NCBI GenBank assembly: GCA_900546225.1
Contig: URBZ01000008.1
Location: forward strand, 1-40,231
Length of the DNA: 40,231 nucleotides
Origin: an uncultured Rickettsiales bacterium
GTDB lineage: Bacteria; Pseudomonadota; Alphaproteobacteria; Rs-D84
Direction: 5' to 3'
The notes under the pieces are model-generated. The model made no database searches. It had not been told where the DNA came from and saw only the letters and a program-made list of their open reading frames with translations. This document shows positions 30,631 through 38,758 of the stretch, in pieces; the first letter of the stretch is position 1; every line of letters begins with the position of its first letter. Position numbers and translations under genes: made by a program.

Positions 30631-31347
30631 ATGAGTGGACACAGCAAATGGCACAATATTCAGCACAAGAAAGGTGCTGTGGACGCCGCACGCAGCGGTT
30701 TGTTCACAAAACTGGCGCGTGAAATCACGATGGCCGCAAAACTGGGCGATAAAAATCCGGACAATAATCCACGTCTGCGCTTGGCGGTTCTGAATGCACG
30801 TAAAAATTCTATGCCGAACGATAACATCAAACGCGCGATTGAAAAAGCGTCGGGCAGCAACACCGAAAGTTACGTTGCCGTTCGTTACGAAGGGTACGGC
30901 CCAAACGCAGTTCCTGTGATTGTAGAGGCATTGACCGATAACCCACGTCGTACTGTGCCAGAAATCCGCAACATATTTGCGAAGAATGGCGGCAACATGG
31001 GTGAAGAGGGCAGCGTTGTATTTATGTTCACACGTGCCGGCCAGATTATGTACCCAGCGTCAATCGGCAAAACCGAAGATGAAATGATGGAAATCATCAT
31101 GGACGCCGGTGCTGACAATATCGAAACCGCAGACGAAGGTTTTATCATTACAACCAAGCCAGATGATTTTATCACCGTGCAAAAAGCGTTGAATGATGTT
31201 TTGGGCGAACCAGACAGTGCGGAATTGACATGGATTCCAAATATGCCGGTTGATTTGGACGACGAAGCGTATGCCAAGTTGGAAAAATTGGTAGATGCGC
31301 TGGACGATAATGACGACGTCCAAAAAGTGTTTACCGCAGCAGCGTAA
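30631..31347 (+). CDS. yebC: YebC/PmpR-family protein
   Basis: A 238-residue member of the YebC family. These are cytoplasmic proteins described as DNA-binding regulators; recent work links YebC-type proteins to translation of proline stretches. The hallmark N-terminus MSGHSKWHNIQHKKG and AARSGLFTKLAREI are present, with DNNPRLRLAVLNARKNSMPNDNIKRAI and GYGPNAVPVIVEALTDN. Its place between ruvA and ruvC matches the common yebC-ruvCAB neighbourhood, though here it is on the opposite strand. It ends in a strong terminator. Confidence 0.95.
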   Translation: MSGHSKWHNIQHKKGAVDAARSGLFTKLAREITMAAKLGDKNPDNNPRLRLAVLNARKNSMPNDNIKRAIEKASGSNTESYVAVRYEGYGPNAVPVIVEALTDNPRRTVPEIRNIFAKNGGNMGEEGSVVFMFTRAGQIMYPASIGKTEDEMMEIIMDAGADNIETADEGFIITTKPDDFITVQKALNDVLGEPDSAELTWIPNMPVDLDDEAYAKLEKLVDALDDNDDVQKVFTAAA

Positions 31348-31348
31348 T

Positions 31349-31375
31349 AAAAAATGCCCCATCGGGGCATTTTTT
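31349..31375 (+). terminator. rho-independent terminator of yebC
   Basis: A-tract and ATGCCCC (31354-31360) pair with GGGGCAT (31364-31370), with T6 after it. Confidence 0.88.
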
Positions 31376-31383
31376 ATTTAGAT

Positions 31384-31450
31384 AGCAAAGCGCATCCGTC
31401 TTCGCTGACGCTCTGACAGAGAGCAGAGAGCAATGTTGCGCGCAGCGCAC
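31384..31450. repeat. Dispersed intergenic repeat, copy B
   Basis: AGCAAAGCGCATCCGTCT (from 31384), CGCTGACGCT, AGAGAGCAGAGAGCAATG (31418-31435) and TTGCGCGCAGCGCAC occur in this order. The same blocks recur, with variations, at 39920-39978, and in part inverted at 40107-40160. Confidence 0.75.
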
Positions 31451-31460
31451 CAAATAACTG

Positions 31461-31742
31461 TTAGTTTATACGTTTCCGTTGCCACCAGATGGCGATGGCA
31501 GGGCACAGGAATAATAAAATCCCCAGCATCTGCCACAGGGCGATTCCACTGATTGCGGAAAAGAAAATTACCATCGGTGATATTCCCGTCAGCACAACCA
31601 GCACCAACAGAAAATGTGGCACGAATAATGTCAGTGCCAAAACAATCGCACCCAGAATTAAATTGATGAAAAATGCACGAAACAGTGTCCCTTGTTTGAT
31701 TGCCATTTTCGCATTCATCATTTCATAAAAATCTTTTTTCAT
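31461..31742 (-). CDS. Small two-helix membrane protein
   Basis: A 93-residue protein with two hydrophobic segments (about 21-42 and 48-85, the latter possibly two helices) and basic ends (KKDFYE at the start, WWQRKRIN at the end). No family recognised. The ATG has AAGGAGG-like bases just upstream (minus strand), a strong ribosome binding site. It follows ruvC on the minus strand with a 43-nt gap. Confidence 0.7.
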   Translation of the reverse strand: MKKDFYEMMNAKMAIKQGTLFRAFFINLILGAIVLALTLFVPHFLLVLVVLTGISPMVIFFSAISGIALWQMLGILLFLCPAIAIWWQRKRIN

Positions 31743-31785
31743 AATTTCCTCCTTTGCCAGATATCATAGCACATAGCGCGTTTTT

Positions 31786-32265
31786 TTAGAAATGGAATTT
31801 AGTCATATTTGCGTGCGTCAATGCGATGGCCAATGCGTCACTTTCGTCTGGTGTTTTTGGGTGCGCCGCCGGCAGCAATATGCGCACCATTTTATACACC
31901 TGATCTTTGTCAGCGTGGCCTGCGGACGTCAATGCCTTTTTAACCTTGTTCGGTTCATATTCGTATATTGGAATGTCGCGCGATGATACCGCAACGATTG
32001 CCGCGGCGCGGGCGTGCCCCAATGCCAATGTTGTTTGCGGGTTTTTGTTTACAAATGTGATTTCAATACTGCACACGTCGGGTGAAAACGTATCAATCAA
32101 TTCAGACACGCCGCGAAATATATTTGCCAATCGCACCGGCAATGCATCGCGGGTGGGGGGCAATATTACGCCACTGGCAATATATGTGCGATTGCTGCCA
32201 GCGGTATCAATTACCGCCCAACCAGTATGTAGTAAACCGGGGTCAATGCCCAAAATACGTGTCAT
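31786..32265 (-). CDS. ruvC: Holliday junction resolvase RuvC
   Basis: RuvC cuts Holliday junctions at symmetrical sites after RuvAB migration. 159 residues, slightly short. RNase H-fold acidic residues are D7 in ILGIDPG, the Glu in CSIEITFVNKNP, and the Asp pair in TPDESDALAIALTHA. It starts 6 nt after the dciA-like gene in the same direction. Confidence 0.94.
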   Translation of the reverse strand: MTRILGIDPGLLHTGWAVIDTAGSNRTYIASGVILPPTRDALPVRLANIFRGVSELIDTFSPDVCSIEITFVNKNPQTTLALGHARAAAIVAVSSRDIPIYEYEPNKVKKALTSAGHADKDQVYKMVRILLPAAHPKTPDESDALAIALTHANMTKFHF

Positions 32266-32271
32266 GTGTGC

Positions 32272-32601
32272 TTATTTCCTGAAACTGATTTTGCCGATTG
32301 CCGCGCGACCGAAATAGTTATTTAACTTTTTTGTAATTTCGTCGGTCATGTATGACAACTGCAATGTGAATGCCGGATTTAGTGGACGAATTGCAATGTT
32401 ATACCGCCCGTCGCGCATTTTTTTTATTGCGGCAATTTGCGCAATCGCGGCGATGTCAGAACCCATAATTTCCGTCCAGCGTGCCGCCAAGTCCGCGTCC
32501 GATGCACGAAAACCAAAGCGGCGCATCAGACCGCCCATCGCCCCCGCCAATGTCTGGGGGCGGGCAACGCGGTGTGAAAACTTATCTGGTTGGTTTGACA
32601 T
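32272..32601 (-). CDS. dciA: DciA-like (DUF721) protein
   Basis: A 109-residue DUF721 protein. DciA loads the replicative helicase in bacteria without DnaC. The pattern is ARWTEIMGSDIAAIAQIAAI, then DGRYNIAIRPLNPAFTLQLSYMTDEITKKLN and a C-terminal IGKISFRK strand, matching the KH-like DciA domain. The start overlaps the mltA end by 20 nt. Function follows from family similarity only. Confidence 0.75.
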   Translation of the reverse strand: MSNQPDKFSHRVARPQTLAGAMGGLMRRFGFRASDADLAARWTEIMGSDIAAIAQIAAIKKMRDGRYNIAIRPLNPAFTLQLSYMTDEITKKLNNYFGRAAIGKISFRK

Positions 32602-33703
32602 AAGTGTATTCTTTTGGCATCAAGATAAACATTTCCCCTTGGGCATGTTGGCCGTGGGCATACTTGTATGCCTCGTCCCCTTTGCCAAAGAAGATGTCGG
32701 CGCGAATCCAGCCACGGATTGCGCTGCCGGTGTCTTGGGCAATCATCAGGCGACGGAAACGGCGACCATCAGACAAGTTTGTGCTGATATATACCGGCAT
32801 ACCCAATGTGTAAATGCTGTCGTCCATGGCGATAGAGCGAATCTTGGACAAAGGTGTGCCCAATTTACCAATCACATCTGGTGGTGTGGATTCATAGAAA
32901 TACACATAGCGTGGGTTTTTATAAATTACATCTTTGGCCAATGCAGGATTCTTTTTCAGGTATGTCCATACGGCGTCCGCGGAATAACCGCCATCGGGGC
33001 GAATGCCACGACGACGTAATTCTTCGCCGATGGATTTGAATGGCATATCGTTGACCGCGGCAAAGTTCAGTTTCACCATTTTACCGTCGTCCAGTTGCAA
33101 CATACCGCTGCCCTGAATCTGAATGTTTTGGACGTCGACAATATTTGCCCAGTACAAAACGCGTCCGATTTGTTTTTCGACAATGTCTTTCTTTTCGACC
33201 CCCTTGTACGCGCGGCCATCGGTTGGCACGCCCATCAGTGGTTCATTGCATGTGGCGGTTTTTGTGCGACACCCAGGGATAATTGGTGAATAGTATCCCG
33301 TGTACGTCCCGCGGTCTGTGCCGTTGTCATTATATACCTTGTACGGTTGGAAATTTGATTCAAACCATGCGCGTACGGTTGCGACGTCCGCCGATGCAGA
33401 TGGCAACATGCGGCATTTTTCCGCGAACAGTTCGCGGTCGGGCACAACGCGGCCGGTGTATTGGATTTTTGCTTTGCACGAATTGCGGAATGCCTGTAAT
33501 GCATAGCGCACATCGTCATCGCGCCAGCCAGGCAGATCATCATAAGACGCGCGGCGCAAATTGCTGGGGACGACGGAATTATCACCACTGTGTGTCGGCG
33601 CAGACAGGTCGCACGCCGCCAACGCAACAACCCCCAGTACAATGGCAATCAATCGCGCCGGTTTGAAAAAATTCCGCATAACCATTTTTGTAAATCCCCC
33701 CAC
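32582..33703 (-). CDS. mltA: Membrane-bound lytic transglycosylase A (lipoprotein)
   Basis: MltA cleaves the MurNAc-GlcNAc bond of peptidoglycan, making 1,6-anhydro ends. The product is up to 373 residues; an ATG at 33679-33685 gives a more usual signal peptide ending in lipobox LAAC. Motifs: RGTYTGYYSPIIPGC (MltA core), VQNIQIQGSGMLQL (family motif around QIQGSG), and the 3D domain IAQDTGSAIRGWIRADIFFGKG with the catalytic Asp. It is divergent from secB, as in many alphaproteobacteria, where timA/Tim44-type genes usually sit between them; none does here. Confidence 0.93.
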   Translation of the reverse strand: MGGFTKMVMRNFFKPARLIAIVLGVVALAACDLSAPTHSGDNSVVPSNLRRASYDDLPGWRDDDVRYALQAFRNSCKAKIQYTGRVVPDRELFAEKCRMLPSASADVATVRAWFESNFQPYKVYNDNGTDRGTYTGYYSPIIPGCRTKTATCNEPLMGVPTDGRAYKGVEKKDIVEKQIGRVLYWANIVDVQNIQIQGSGMLQLDDGKMVKLNFAAVNDMPFKSIGEELRRRGIRPDGGYSADAVWTYLKKNPALAKDVIYKNPRYVYFYESTPPDVIGKLGTPLSKIRSIAMDDSIYTLGMPVYISTNLSDGRRFRRLMIAQDTGSAIRGWIRADIFFGKGDEAYKYAHGQHAQGEMFILMPKEYTYVKPTR

Positions 33704-33796
33704 TTGTAAAATAATTTTATGATGCTATATTATCATAAAAGGTGGGGCTAAGTCCAGACGGGTTTTACCCCCAGCGTACAACAGGAGTAAAGCACA

Positions 33797-34237
33797 ATGG
33801 CAAAATTCAAAATTATTTCACAGTTTCTGAAAGATATCTCGTTCGAGAGCCCAAATGTTCCAGAATTGTTCTTTAAGCAGGACAATGGTCAGGCAAAATT
33901 GGAAATCAATATTGATATTCAAATCAAGGGCGCGGAAAACAACCTGTTTATGGTTGATTTGATTACCAAGGTTCATTCGAAACTGGACGCGGGCGACAAA
34001 TCCATATTCTTGATTGAATCAACATATTCTGGTCTGGTTCAAATGGAAGAAGAAAAAGACGACGAAGCGAAAAAGCGTACACTGTTGATTGATGTACCAA
34101 CACTGTTGTTCCCAGCGGTTCGCAGTTTGATTGTCCGTCTGACATCTGAATCTGGATTCCCAACATTTGCGATGCAGCCGGTTGATTTTGCAGAACTGTA
34201 TGCGCAAAAGCAGAACGGTGCAGCGAACGCAAAATAA
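33797..34237 (+). CDS. secB: Protein-export chaperone SecB
   Basis: Tetrameric cytosolic chaperone that holds precursor proteins unfolded and passes them to SecA. 146 residues, usual length. Core: FLKDISFESPNVPELF at the N-terminus, INIDIQIKG, TLLIDVPTLLFPAVRSLIVRLTSESGFPTFAMQPVDFAELYAQK at the C-terminus (shown here as one region, 95-140). The ATG at 33797 has CAGGAG 11 nt upstream. It is followed by a terminator. Confidence 0.95.
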   Translation: MAKFKIISQFLKDISFESPNVPELFFKQDNGQAKLEINIDIQIKGAENNLFMVDLITKVHSKLDAGDKSIFLIESTYSGLVQMEEEKDDEAKKRTLLIDVPTLLFPAVRSLIVRLTSESGFPTFAMQPVDFAELYAQKQNGAANAK

Positions 34238-34262
34238 TTTATTTGTTTCATTTTCGTTCCAA

Positions 34263-34292
34263 AAAAAACGTCCCGCATGGGGCGTTTTTATT
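34263..34292 (+). terminator. rho-independent terminator of secB
   Basis: A-rich ACGTCCC pairs with GGGGCGT around GCAT (one T-G wobble), followed by TTTTTATTTTTT. Confidence 0.85.
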
Positions 34293-34306
34293 TTTTCGTG
34301 CTGTGT

Positions 34307-34335
34307 TTGGATTTTTTACGTTTTTGTGATAAAAT
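34307..34335 (+). promoter_or_regulatory. promoter of the MFS gene (leaderless type)
   Basis: TTGGAT (34307-34312) and TAAAAT (34330-34335) are 17 bp apart. Transcription should begin near 34342, only about 3 nt before the ATG at 34345, and no ribosome binding site is present. Confidence 0.55.
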
Positions 34336-34344
34336 CTGTCCACT

Positions 34345-35529
34345 ATGGCAAAGGACACATATTTATCAGTCAGAAGTTCGGTCAGCGGTTTTTCGTTTGC
34401 AAATCTGGGATTATTCACAGGATTCGCAGACGGTATTTATAATGCCGTATATTCATTGGTATTGTTGGAAATATTTCGCTCGTCCGCGGTGGTGGGGGTG
34501 TATGTTGGTCTGTATGCGGCGTTCTGTATGGTTGTGGGACTGTTTGCCAATGAACTGTTTCGCCAGTTTTCCAAGGTGCGTGTTTTTTACTTTGTGATGC
34601 TGATGTTGGCGGTGTGCTATGCGATGATGAGTTTTTCAATCCGCCCCAGTACGTTTATTATATTGGACTATACAACCGGTATTGCGACAACGTTGGTGAC
34701 AATGTTGATTCCGCTGTTTATGTCTGATTTTTCGCGCGGGATTGGTATGGCGCGATTAAATTCACGGTATCATTTGTGGCTGAATATCGGGGCACTGTTT
34801 GCACCAATGATTGCGGTTGCAATTTCAGATGTGGCGGGTAATCGTGCGGCGTTCTTTGCATCGGCGTTAATTTATTTGGCGGGGTGGGGATTCTTTAAGT
34901 ATTTCCGTATTGTTCAGCAAGATAAACAGATAAAACCCGTCAGTCCGCGTCGTACGGCGCGTGCGTTGTGGCGTAATACGATTGCGTTTTTCAGAAAGCC
35001 CGGAATGTTGCGCGCATATATTGTGAATTTTGGGTACTATGCGTTGCGTGCAATGCGTTATCTGTATGTGCCGATTGTGGTTATTGAAAATGGTTTTTCA
35101 AATGATGCACTGGGGTGGGTTTTGACACTGGGGATTATTCCATATCTGATTTTATCAGAGACCATGGCGCATCTGGTGCGCGCGTTTGGTAAAAAGATTT
35201 GGTTGGTATCTGGAATGTTGTCTTTTGCGGCGTTGTCTGCGCTGGCGACGTTTGTGACGGGATATCCGTTGTTGGTTATCTTTGTCGCATGGCAGATTTC
35301 GGGCGCATTGATGGAATCGGTGCATGATTTGCTGTTCTTTGACAATACCAAAAAATCTGAACAGACGCGTTTTTATGGCGTGTTCCGTACCAGTGTGAAT
35401 TTGCCAAATGTGGTTGCGCCGGTATTGGCAGCGGGGTGTATTACGCTGTTTGGTGGAACGTCGGCGGTATGGGTTGTGACGGCGTTGATTGGTGTGCTGA
35501 CATCAATTATTCTGGTTGCCAAAAAATAA
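34345..35529 (+). CDS. Major facilitator superfamily transporter
   Basis: A 394-residue membrane protein with about 12 predicted helices in two halves, separated by a basic cytoplasmic loop (about 195-215, KYFRIVQQDKQIKPVSPRRTARA and neighbours). The fold is MFS; the substrate cannot be inferred. Charged residues inside helices are few. The gene has a clear promoter but no Shine-Dalgarno sequence, so it is probably translated from a leaderless mRNA. recA follows after 89 nt with its own promoter. Confidence 0.78.
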   Translation: MAKDTYLSVRSSVSGFSFANLGLFTGFADGIYNAVYSLVLLEIFRSSAVVGVYVGLYAAFCMVVGLFANELFRQFSKVRVFYFVMLMLAVCYAMMSFSIRPSTFIILDYTTGIATTLVTMLIPLFMSDFSRGIGMARLNSRYHLWLNIGALFAPMIAVAISDVAGNRAAFFASALIYLAGWGFFKYFRIVQQDKQIKPVSPRRTARALWRNTIAFFRKPGMLRAYIVNFGYYALRAMRYLYVPIVVIENGFSNDALGWVLTLGIIPYLILSETMAHLVRAFGKKIWLVSGMLSFAALSALATFVTGYPLLVIFVAWQISGALMESVHDLLFFDNTKKSEQTRFYGVFRTSVNLPNVVAPVLAAGCITLFGGTSAVWVVTALIGVLTSIILVAKK

Positions 35530-35561
35530 ATTTTGTACGTGCTTTATTCCTATTATTTTCG

Positions 35562-35590
35562 TTGCGTGCGCACGTGATTCCGTGTATGAT
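35562..35590 (+). promoter_or_regulatory. recA promoter with a palindrome over the -35 box
   Basis: TTGCGT (35562-35567) and TATGAT (35585-35590) are 17 bp apart. A 10-bp palindrome CGTGCGCACG (35565-35574) covers the end of the -35 box and could be an operator. The alphaproteobacterial LexA box GTTC-N7-GTTC is not present. Confidence 0.55.
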
Positions 35591-35618
35591 TTCTGTATAA
35601 GAAAAAGGGGAAAATTTT

Positions 35619-36701
35619 ATGGCAAAGAAAGAAGCAGCAGCCGCCGCCGCACCAGCAAAAAATCCTGCGTTGGAATCGGCGTTGGCACAAATCCAAAAAC
35701 AATTTGGTAAAGAAGCCATCATGAAAATGGGTGATGGTTCGCAACAGAATATAGAGGCGATTTCGTCCGGTTCGTTGGGATTGGACATTGCGCTGGGTAT
35801 CGGTGGATATCCACGTGGTCGTATCGTTGAAATTTATGGGCCGGAAAGTTCTGGTAAAACAACATTGGCATTGCACGCCGTGGCAGAGGCGCAAAAGAAA
35901 GGCGGCACATGCGCGTACATCGATGCGGAAAATGCACTTGACCCATCGTATGCGAAAAAGTTGGGTGTTGATGTTGCAAATCTGATTATTTCACAACCGG
36001 ATTCGGGTGAACAGGCGTTGGAAATTGCCGATACGCTGATTAAATCTGGTGCGGTTGACGTGGTTGTAATTGACTCGGTCGCGGCACTGGTGCCCAAGGC
36101 AGAATTGGAAGGTAACATTGGCGATTCTTTCGTTGGTACAACCGCACGTCTGATGTCACAGAGTTTGAAGAAATTGGCGGGTTCGGTATCGCGCAGTAAT
36201 ACATTGCTGATTTTCATCAACCAGATTCGTATGAAGATTGGTGTTATGTTCGGTAACCCAGAAACGACGTCGGGTGGTAACGCGTTAAAGTTCTATGCGT
36301 CTGTACGTTTGGACATTCGTCGTACCGGCCAGATTAAAGATAAAGAAAACGTTATTGGTAATGAAACCCGTGTCAAGGTTGTGAAAAACAAGGTTGCGCC
36401 ACCATTCCGTACGGTTGATTTCAAAATCATGTACGGCGAAGGTATTTCACGTATCAGCGAAATCTTGGACATGGGCGTGAAATATGACTTGATTGAAAAG
36501 GCGGGCAGTTTTTATTCATACAACAATGAACGCATGGGGCAGGGCGAGGCGAATGCACGCCAGTGGCTGAAAGATCACAAGGAAGTGCAGCAGGAATTGT
36601 TGGACAAGATTATGGCACGTGCGTCTGGTATTGCCGAAGAAATGACCACCGGCCCATCAGATGATGATGCGGACGATGACGCGATGCCAATGGACGAATA
36701 A
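35619..36701 (+). CDS. recA: Recombinase RecA
   Basis: Strand-exchange recombinase and SOS co-protease, 360 residues. Walker A is GPESSGKTT (74-82), Walker B VVVIDSVAAL (148-157), loop L2 VMFGNPETTSGGNALKF (209-225). The acidic C-tail ends DDDADDDAMPMDE. Loop L1 is unusual: EGNIGDSFVGTTAR (164-177), where nearly all RecA proteins read EG-E/-IGDSHMGLAAR or close to it, so His is Phe, and Leu-Ala is Thr-Thr. AENALDP (103-109) replaces AEHALDP. The rest is highly conserved, so function is not in doubt. It has its own promoter and an AAAAGGGG ribosome binding site. It is followed after 83 nt by the glycosyltransferase operon. Confidence 0.97.
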   Translation: MAKKEAAAAAAPAKNPALESALAQIQKQFGKEAIMKMGDGSQQNIEAISSGSLGLDIALGIGGYPRGRIVEIYGPESSGKTTLALHAVAEAQKKGGTCAYIDAENALDPSYAKKLGVDVANLIISQPDSGEQALEIADTLIKSGAVDVVVIDSVAALVPKAELEGNIGDSFVGTTARLMSQSLKKLAGSVSRSNTLLIFINQIRMKIGVMFGNPETTSGGNALKFYASVRLDIRRTGQIKDKENVIGNETRVKVVKNKVAPPFRTVDFKIMYGEGISRISEILDMGVKYDLIEKAGSFYSYNNERMGQGEANARQWLKDHKEVQQELLDKIMARASGIAEEMTTGPSDDDADDDAMPMDE

Positions 36702-36784
36702 TGAACAAAAAGGGGACAGTCGTGAGAGATATTGAAGAGTGACAGAAAAGTTTTTATTCAGATAATCAAAACAAAGGAATATGC

Positions 36785-37711
36785 ATGAAACTTTCCAGAA
36801 CATTTGCGCTGGCGGACATTGTGTTGCGTGCGCATATCTTGAACCCACTGTGGTGGCCGCGTGATAAACGTCGCGAGCATAGATGTAATGTTGCGGCAAC
36901 CGCAATTCCGCGCTATATGGCGCGTTATGTGCCGGCCGCCGGTACTGTGCCAGAGGTACGTCCCGTGCACAACGACAAACGTGAAAAAATTTGGACACTG
37001 TGGTTGCAGGGCGAAGACAAAGCACCAGAATTGGTCAAGGCGTGTTTTCGCAGTATTCGTGCAAATTGCAAACAGGAATTGGTTGTCTTGGACGAAAACA
37101 CCATTTGGGACTATATCACATTGCCCCCAGAAATTGTTGCAAAGCGTAAAGCGGGCCAAATAAAGCATGCGCACTTTGCCGACATTTGTCGTGTTGAATT
37201 GTTGTATGAACATGGTGGCATTTGGTTGGATTCAACCGGATTTGCAACCGCGCCAATTCCAGATGAAATTATAAATCAGGATTTCTTTGTCTATATGGCG
37301 GGAAATATGGTTGGCAGTGCGTACAGTTTTATTCAGAACTGTTTCATTCGTGCGCGCAAGGGTTCTTACTTGTTGGCGGCGTGGCGTCAGATGATTCTGA
37401 ATTTCTGGACGGCAGAGCCCCGTGAATTTGATTACTTTATGCACCAGTTGATGTTCAAATCATTGGTTGAACATGATCCGGTTGCAAAAAAGTATTTTGA
37501 TGCAATGCCACATATTGATCAAGCACCAACGCATGCGCTGTGGTGGTCGGTTGCGAATGAACCGTACACCAAGAAATTATTCAAGGAATATACATCGGGT
37601 GCATTCTTTCAGAAAACAACGTATAACAGTCCGTGGGCGAAAAATCCAATCCCAGGCAGCATCGCGGACGAGATGATAAATCATATGTACAAAACGAAAA
37701 CCAAAAAATAA
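36785..37711 (+). CDS. Caps_synth-family glycosyltransferase (paralog)
   Basis: A 308-residue relative of the 17372-18334 protein, first gene of a three-gene glycosyltransferase operon. The core is IWTLWLQG.DKAPELV, then HFADICRVELLYEHGGIWLDSTGFATAPIP with the GG-x-W-x-D site. No signal peptide; likely a cytoplasmic-face transferase for a surface polysaccharide or LPS outer core. The ATG at 36785 has AAAGGA about 7 nt upstream. The gap to recA (36702-36784) holds no gene and no obvious terminator, so read-through from recA is possible. Confidence 0.8.
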   Translation: MKLSRTFALADIVLRAHILNPLWWPRDKRREHRCNVAATAIPRYMARYVPAAGTVPEVRPVHNDKREKIWTLWLQGEDKAPELVKACFRSIRANCKQELVVLDENTIWDYITLPPEIVAKRKAGQIKHAHFADICRVELLYEHGGIWLDSTGFATAPIPDEIINQDFFVYMAGNMVGSAYSFIQNCFIRARKGSYLLAAWRQMILNFWTAEPREFDYFMHQLMFKSLVEHDPVAKKYFDAMPHIDQAPTHALWWSVANEPYTKKLFKEYTSGAFFQKTTYNSPWAKNPIPGSIADEMINHMYKTKTKK

Positions 37712-37726
37712 AGAAAGGAAAAATAT

Positions 37727-38758
37727 ATGCCTGCAATTTCTGTGATAATACCGATATACAATGTGGAAAAGTATTTGCGCAGATGTTTGGACAGTGTGTT
37801 AAACCAAACTTTTTCTGATTGGGAGGCGATTTGTGTCAATGACGGCAGTCCAGATGGATCTGCCGCCATTTTGTCTGAATATGCCGCCCGTGATGCGCGA
37901 TTCAAAATTGTGAATAAACCAAATGGTGGTTTGTCTGATGCACGCAATGCCGGTATGGCGGTGGCGACGGGTGATTATGTTTTGTATCTGGACAGTGACG
38001 ATTTTATTCACCCCCAGACAATGGAAATTACACACTATCTGGCGACGCGTGATAATTCTGATATTGTGTCATTCACATATGACAGAATTTATCGCCCGCA
38101 ACTGATGGTGCGGCATGTGTTGCATATGGATACAGATTCTGTTGTGCCATATCGCATGCATAAAAAATATGACGTGACGCGCATTAAAACATTGCTGACC
38201 GACGATGTGTATAAATATGCGACCGAACGTGCACATAATGCATTTAACCCGCGGCGCAAATGGCTGATTAAACATTGTCAGGTATGGAAGAATTTATATC
38301 GTCGCAGCTTGATTGCAGACACGCCGTTTATCAAGGGGATTTTGTTCGAAGATTTCCCGTGGTGGAGTGCGATTATGTTGAAAAATCCGGTTGTGACGAT
38401 TGCGCCGCTGCCGTTGTATTTCTATGTGCCGAATTTTGGCGGAATTGTTTTGTCTGCAAAGCAATTACGTATAATGCAGAGTTTGTGCACCGGTATTGAA
38501 ACATCGTACAAGTTGTATAAAGAGCAGGCGACACCATATCAAATGGACGCATGGTCGCGCAAATTCCGCTGGTACTTTATCAAGTGGGCATATCGCAAGA
38601 TTAAATATCTGGACAATGCGGACGATGTTGCGTTGGCGCAAAAATGTTTTTCGAATTTGAAAAATTGCGGTGCGCTGGACAACCCACCATACGCGTGGGC
38701 ACGCAAAATCAGATGCGGTATTGCAGAATTTATTAAATGTGGGTGTTACATAAAATGA
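37727..38758 (+). CDS. Family 2 glycosyltransferase
   Basis: A 343-residue GT-A fold enzyme. The opening ISVIIPIYNVEKYLRRCLDSVLNQTF is the GT2 signature, followed by CVNDGSPDGS, KPNGGLSDARNAGMAVATGDYVLYLDSDD with the DXD motif at about residue 88, and a basic C-terminal half typical of surface-polysaccharide transferases. Donor and acceptor are unknown. AAAGGAAA precedes the ATG. It is 15 nt after the Caps_synth gene and overlaps the next gene by 4 nt. Confidence 0.88.
   Translation: MPAISVIIPIYNVEKYLRRCLDSVLNQTFSDWEAICVNDGSPDGSAAILSEYAARDARFKIVNKPNGGLSDARNAGMAVATGDYVLYLDSDDFIHPQTMEITHYLATRDNSDIVSFTYDRIYRPQLMVRHVLHMDTDSVVPYRMHKKYDVTRIKTLLTDDVYKYATERAHNAFNPRRKWLIKHCQVWKNLYRRSLIADTPFIKGILFEDFPWWSAIMLKNPVVTIAPLPLYFYVPNFGGIVLSAKQLRIMQSLCTGIETSYKLYKEQATPYQMDAWSRKFRWYFIKWAYRKIKYLDNADDVALAQKCFSNLKNCGALDNPPYAWARKIRCGIAEFIKCGCYIK

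Noticed and set aside
36702..36784. Gap between recA and the glycosyltransferase operon with GGGGACAGTC-like bases
   Set aside because: No clear hairpin, promoter or repeat partner in the window; too little to call a mobile remnant.
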